Assembly (NCBI GenBank): GCA_002493085.1
Contig: DKXQ01000267.1
Coordinates: forward strand, 1-8,649
Direction of reading: 5' to 3'
From: Lachnoclostridium sp. UBA7122
GTDB taxonomy: Bacteria; Bacillota; Clostridia; Lachnospirales; Lachnospiraceae
DNA: 8,649 bases
In this document: piece by piece, positions 5,735-8,649 of the stretch
Layout: each line of letters starts with the position of its first letter
Numbering within the stretch: position 1 is the first letter of the stretch
Program-made: the position numbers and the translations under genes
Notes under the pieces: generated by a model
Database searches by the model: none
Told to the model about the DNA's origin: nothing
The model's input: only the letters and a program-made list of their open reading frames with translations

Positions 5735-7411
5735 TTATTGGTGGTTATCAGGAATATTATGCTTTAACATATATGCTTCAAACTCATCTGGAGGCATAGG
5801 CTTTGCATAGTAATACCCCTGTACAAAATTGCAATCCATATCTTTTAAAATCTGTATCTGTTCTTCTGTTTCTATGCCTTCTGCTACAACTGCATAATCC
5901 ATCCACTTAGCAAGCCCTATGATAAAACTTAAAATACTGCTGCTGTTTTCATCTATGCCACCCTGCACAAATCCCATGTCAAGCTTAAGAATGTCAACTG
6001 GCAGTTCATTAAGCATATTAAGTGATGAATAACCTGAGCCAAAATCATCCATTTCTATTACAAATCCAATATCCTTAAGCTTTTTTACAACATCTATAAT
6101 CTGTGCTGGATTATCTGTGTAAGCGGTCTCAGTAATTTCAAGGTGTATATATTCCGGGGCAATACCATGCCTGTTTACAATGCCAAGCATTATTTCTATA
6201 AAGTCTGGATTATAAATATCAGCTCTTGACACATTTACAGATATTGGCACAACATGATAACCTTTTTTAATCCAGTTTTCTATATATCCGCATGCTGTAT
6301 CCCACACAAACTTATCAAGTTCAGTAATAAACCCATTCTTTTCAAAAAGAGGAATAAATTCCGCCGGGCTCATAAAGCCCTTTTCCGGATGCTGCCAGCG
6401 CACAAGCGCCTCTGCTCCCGCAACCATTTCTGAATCCAGTTCATATTTAGGCTGGAAATATACTTTAAACTGTTTTTCCTTAACTGCATCCTCCATGCAG
6501 TTGACAATTTCCTGTTCATGTAATTGTTTTTCCCAGACTTTTTTATCATAGTATGCCACATGCTGTCCATATTTACCCCTAACTGCATCAGCAGCCATTA
6601 CAGCTCTGGCACACATTGCTTGTACAGGCATATTTCTGTCTTCTATTTTATAAACTCCAAAGCCAAGTTTTATAGTCATATTAATTGGAAAATCATTAAT
6701 AATCTTTACGGCTGACTCAAGATTTCTATCCAGCTCTTTTTTATTGTATTTTAAAAAAAGCACGAAATGGCCTGCATCAAAGCGTCCACAAAGTTCATCC
6801 CTGCCTATAAAGTGATTAAATACCTTTGCCAGATATACAAGGATATTATTGGCTGCATTTTCACCAAATAAATCCCTTATAAGCCTGAAGTTTTCCATAT
6901 CAGAATAGACAAATGCATAACTGGTGTCCGGATTCTCTTTAAGTAGTTTTACCACTTTTTTACAAAATATTTCCTCTGTATATACACCTGTAAGATTGTC
7001 TTTTTTAATATGCCTTGCTACAGCAATATTCTCATTCCATTTAATAATATTTTCCAGACGTTTTTTAAGCACCTTAAAATTAAAAGGTTTATGTATATAA
7101 TCACTAGCACCTGCTTCAAGCACAGCAAGTTCTGTCTTTTCATCAGATTTGCCTGTAATAACGATTATAGGAATCTTAGATATATTTTCTTTTCTCTTTA
7201 AAGCAGAAAGCAGTTTTATGCCGCCTTGTATATTAAAAGTTATATCCAGTATAGCTGCTGCAGCTGTACTGGTATTTTCTTCCATAATTTCCATAGCACT
7301 GCCACTTCCATCTGCTTCAAGAATATTATAGTCCTCTCTTAACAGACTGGTTAAGTTCTTTCTGTCTTTTTCATCTTTGCCAGCAATAATTATTGTTTTT
7401 TTGCATGCCAT
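5735..7411 (-). CDS. REC-GGDEF-EAL protein: cyclic-di-GMP phosphodiesterase with degenerate REC and GGDEF domains
   Basis: This is a 558-residue cytoplasmic signalling protein. The receiver domain (about 4-124) keeps the phosphoacceptor D56 (AILDI), T86 (VITG) and K108 (HKPF), but the acidic pair that binds Mg2+ is replaced by G11-K12 in IIIAGKDEKDR. The GGDEF domain (about 136-290) starts with DNLTGVY but has RFDAGHF (210-216) where RYGGDEF is expected, and it lacks the RxxD inhibitory site, so diguanylate cyclase activity is not expected. The EAL domain (about 300-550) looks fully active: E334-A335-L336, N393, E425 (EITET), D455-D456 (DDFGSGYSS), K476, E511 (AEGIET) and Q531 (QGYYYAKP). The predicted reaction is hydrolysis of c-di-GMP to pGpG, with the GGDEF remnant possibly acting as an allosteric module. 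Start ATG 7411 has a strong GGGGAGGAG site about seven bases upstream. It is 30 bases downstream of the MraY-like gene and 31 upstream of the muramidase gene, hence probably co-transcribed. Confidence 0.95.
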   Translation of the reverse strand: MACKKTIIIAGKDEKDRKNLTSLLREDYNILEADGSGSAMEIMEENTSTAAAAILDITFNIQGGIKLLSALKRKENISKIPIIVITGKSDEKTELAVLEAGASDYIHKPFNFKVLKKRLENIIKWNENIAVARHIKKDNLTGVYTEEIFCKKVVKLLKENPDTSYAFVYSDMENFRLIRDLFGENAANNILVYLAKVFNHFIGRDELCGRFDAGHFVLFLKYNKKELDRNLESAVKIINDFPINMTIKLGFGVYKIEDRNMPVQAMCARAVMAADAVRGKYGQHVAYYDKKVWEKQLHEQEIVNCMEDAVKEKQFKVYFQPKYELDSEMVAGAEALVRWQHPEKGFMSPAEFIPLFEKNGFITELDKFVWDTACGYIENWIKKGYHVVPISVNVSRADIYNPDFIEIMLGIVNRHGIAPEYIHLEITETAYTDNPAQIIDVVKKLKDIGFVIEMDDFGSGYSSLNMLNELPVDILKLDMGFVQGGIDENSSSILSFIIGLAKWMDYAVVAEGIETEEQIQILKDMDCNFVQGYYYAKPMPPDEFEAYMLKHNIPDNHQ

Positions 7412-7441
7412 TTTAATACTCCTCCCCTAATTGCCAGATTA

Positions 7442-8401
7442 CTATGCTGATATAATAATGCATGTAATAACAGCACATATTATCTGCATGATTATATACC
7501 TTGTTACTACCTGTGTATCAGACCAGCCTTTATTTTTCCTTGCATGGTCATGAAGCGGGGTTCTTATATTTGTCATTATTGATATTTTTAAGAATCTCTT
7601 AAGTGAAACTTTTACAAGCCCAAGTCCGCCATCCAGTATAAATATAAGCGCAAGTGGTATGTAGGCCAGCGGATGGCCGGTTTTCATCGTAATTAATGCA
7701 ATATAAAAGCCCAGTGCCCTTGAACCGGCATCACCCATAAGCATACTGCTTGGAGATGAGTTAAAATACAGATATGCAAGAAGCACCGATACAAATATAA
7801 AGTTTGCAATTACATAGTATCTGAGCTCTATTGCAAAAATTATAGCAAATGAAGATATTACAACACATCCCAGGCTTGCACTCAGGCCATCAACACCATC
7901 TGAACAGTTTGTAACATTTATAGATACCCATAAAAGGATAATGCCAAGCACAATATAAAGAGGTGCGGGTATATCTATAACCACGCTTCCCAGCCTGATT
8001 ACCAGCAAATCCGGGTTGAAGTTTACAAATGTACATACTGTTACTGCTGCAATAGCTAAGTCGATAAGTCCTTTTTTATACTCATTCCACGGTGTCTTAG
8101 CAGCATCATCAAGATAGCCGCTAAGCATTACTGCAAGAATCAGTATGCAATATATTATGTACTCCCTGTCAACAGGCATAAAAAAAAGTGAACATGCTAC
8201 AAATACCAGTACAAATGTAAAGCCGGCGCCCCTTATCTTTCCTTTGGAAAGAGAGCCATTAACTGCAAACTCCCTGCCATGGTCAACAGGCAGAAAAGGA
8301 AATGGGAACTTAAGACCGGCAAAAGTAAGCGCAAATGCTGCAAGAATACCAGTTATAGCTATCTGGTTGGGTTCCAGAAAATTTTTTAAAATATTGTACA
8401 T
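7442..8401 (-). CDS. MraY-like (GT4/WecA superfamily) polyprenyl-phosphate sugar-phosphate transferase
   Basis: This 319-residue polytopic membrane protein belongs to the family that moves a sugar phosphate from a UDP-sugar to undecaprenyl phosphate, the first membrane step of peptidoglycan or surface-polymer synthesis. Family motifs run in order: PVDHGREFAVNGSLSKG (38-54, in the position of MraY's substrate-loop motif), GYLDDAAK (D98-D99), NCSDGVDGLSA (N165, D168, D171), MGDAGSRALG (D224) and TPLHDHARKNKGWSDTQVV (281-299). The last motif matches MraY's PLHHHxExKGW signature, which makes MraY a better fit than WecA/TagO, but the middle His is Asp (H284-D285-H286). The usual GTPTMGG motif is also degenerate (KIRGAGFTFV). 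About ten hydrophobic segments are visible. Length is near that of ordinary MraY. No mur, fts or other dcw genes flank it, so it is probably a paralogue rather than the housekeeping mraY; its sugar substrate cannot be read from sequence. Start ATG 8401 has a perfect AAGGAGG four bases upstream. It is the first gene of the four-gene minus-strand operon. Confidence 0.88.
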   Translation of the reverse strand: MYNILKNFLEPNQIAITGILAAFALTFAGLKFPFPFLPVDHGREFAVNGSLSKGKIRGAGFTFVLVFVACSLFFMPVDREYIIYCILILAVMLSGYLDDAAKTPWNEYKKGLIDLAIAAVTVCTFVNFNPDLLVIRLGSVVIDIPAPLYIVLGIILLWVSINVTNCSDGVDGLSASLGCVVISSFAIIFAIELRYYVIANFIFVSVLLAYLYFNSSPSSMLMGDAGSRALGFYIALITMKTGHPLAYIPLALIFILDGGLGLVKVSLKRFLKISIMTNIRTPLHDHARKNKGWSDTQVVTRYIIMQIICAVITCIIISA

Positions 8402-8454
8402 TTTTCCTCCTTAATTTTCGTGTCTGATGCTGCTGGCTATTTCAGATATTATGG

Positions 8455-8483
8455 ATTATACCACCTTATATTTTATATTTCAA
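8455..8483 (-). promoter_or_regulatory. Sigma-A-type promoter of the four-gene operon
   Basis: On the minus strand, TTGAAA (8478-8483, five of six consensus bases) is followed after exactly 17 bases by a perfect TATAAT (8455-8460). Transcription would start near 8448, leaving a leader of about 47 bases to ATG 8401, too short for a riboswitch. The -35 box ends 17 bases inside the inner edge of the right flanking repeat. No other comparable promoter is seen in the short gaps of the downstream genes, supporting transcription of the four genes from here. Confidence 0.75.
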
Positions 8484-8500
8484 TATAATATGATATAGTG

Positions 8501-8637
8501 GATAGTGTAACTTTATCTGGGTATACAAAAGTTTAGGTATATTATGTAATTTTTTAAGACTCTGGCATGACAATTTCAAAGTTCTTACAACGGCCAGCCC
8601 GCTCCCTCTTCAATGGGAACACGCAGTGGTGCATAAA
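8501..8637. repeat. Right copy of inverted flanking repeat (possible IS terminus)
   Basis: This is the counterpart of the left repeat, in inverted orientation. Its inner edge is GATAGTGTAACTTTA (8501-8515), followed outward by CTGGG, CTCTGGC (8560-8566), TTTCAAA (8574-8580), CCGCTCCCTCTT (8599-8610) and CACGCAGTGGTGCATAAA (8620-8637). The shared blocks are exact, while the spacers differ in sequence and length. A reading frame starting at ATG 8567 runs off the window end, and an opposite-strand frame of 26 codons spans 8634-8554. Neither has a ribosome binding site, and only weak protein similarity links them to the left copy, so no gene is called. Confidence 0.75.
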
Positions 8638-8649
8638 GCCTCAAAATAC

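Noticed and set aside
6370..6588. Minus-strand 72-codon frame inside the EAL protein gene
   Set aside because: It is an out-of-frame shadow of a region whose main frame contains the EAL motif.
8145..8414. Plus-strand 89-codon frame at the MraY-like gene start
   Set aside because: It lies antisense to a clearly coding N-terminus and ribosome site, with no features of its own.
8402..8454. c-di-GMP riboswitch upstream of the operon
   Set aside because: The predicted leader is only about 47 bases and shows none of the conserved GEMM-type core.
8554..8649. Short frames in the right repeat (ATG 8567 rightward; 26 codons from 8634 leftward) as a transposase fragment
   Set aside because: Neither has a ribosome site or a recognisable transposase motif, and the equivalent frames in the left copy are shifted by an indel.

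Overview
This 8.6-kb window is AT-rich DNA that most resembles a gut-type clostridium, probably Lachnospiraceae. That placement is an inference from four things: low GC with A/T-rich codon choice, purine-rich Shine-Dalgarno sites, a VanS/PhoR-type kinase with an FNTG/GGSGIGLS ATPase domain, and a peptidase fused to BIG2-like Ig repeats. No rRNA, tRNA, CRISPR array or intact transposase is visible.

Layout. Both extremities (about 9-128 and 8501-8637) carry diverged copies of one sequence in inverted orientation, with the conserved edge GATAGTGTAACTTTA facing inward. They look like the inner termini of two insertion-sequence-like elements. The repeats stop 8 and 12 bases from the ends, so the window may be a whole assembly contig broken at repeats. 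Just inside each edge is an inward-facing sigma-A-type promoter. The left one drives a small secreted protein of unknown function (235-693, +) and carries a striking repeated/palindromic site. The right one drives a minus-strand run of four closely spaced genes: an MraY-like membrane sugar-phosphate transferase (8401-7442), a REC-GGDEF-EAL cyclic-di-GMP phosphodiesterase (7411-5735), a membrane-anchored GH25 muramidase (5703-4972) and a sensor histidine kinase (4922-3336). Downstream on the same strand, with its own probable promoter, is a large secreted M13 zinc metallopeptidase with two N-terminal Ig-like (BIG2) domains (3222-727). It converges on the small secreted-protein gene.

How the genes may work together. 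The shared theme is the cell surface: lipid-linked wall or polymer precursor synthesis, peptidoglycan cutting, surface sensing, c-di-GMP breakdown and extracellular proteolysis. The 30-50 base gaps suggest that the four-gene run is one transcript. The kinase has no conventional response regulator here. The only receiver domain present has its Asp phosphoacceptor but lacks the acidic Mg2+ pair, and the GGDEF domain has lost its signature while the EAL domain is intact. No established defence or mobile system is recognisable. The best leads are the inverted flanking repeats, the operator-like site and unknown protein on the left, and the unusual signalling/wall operon.
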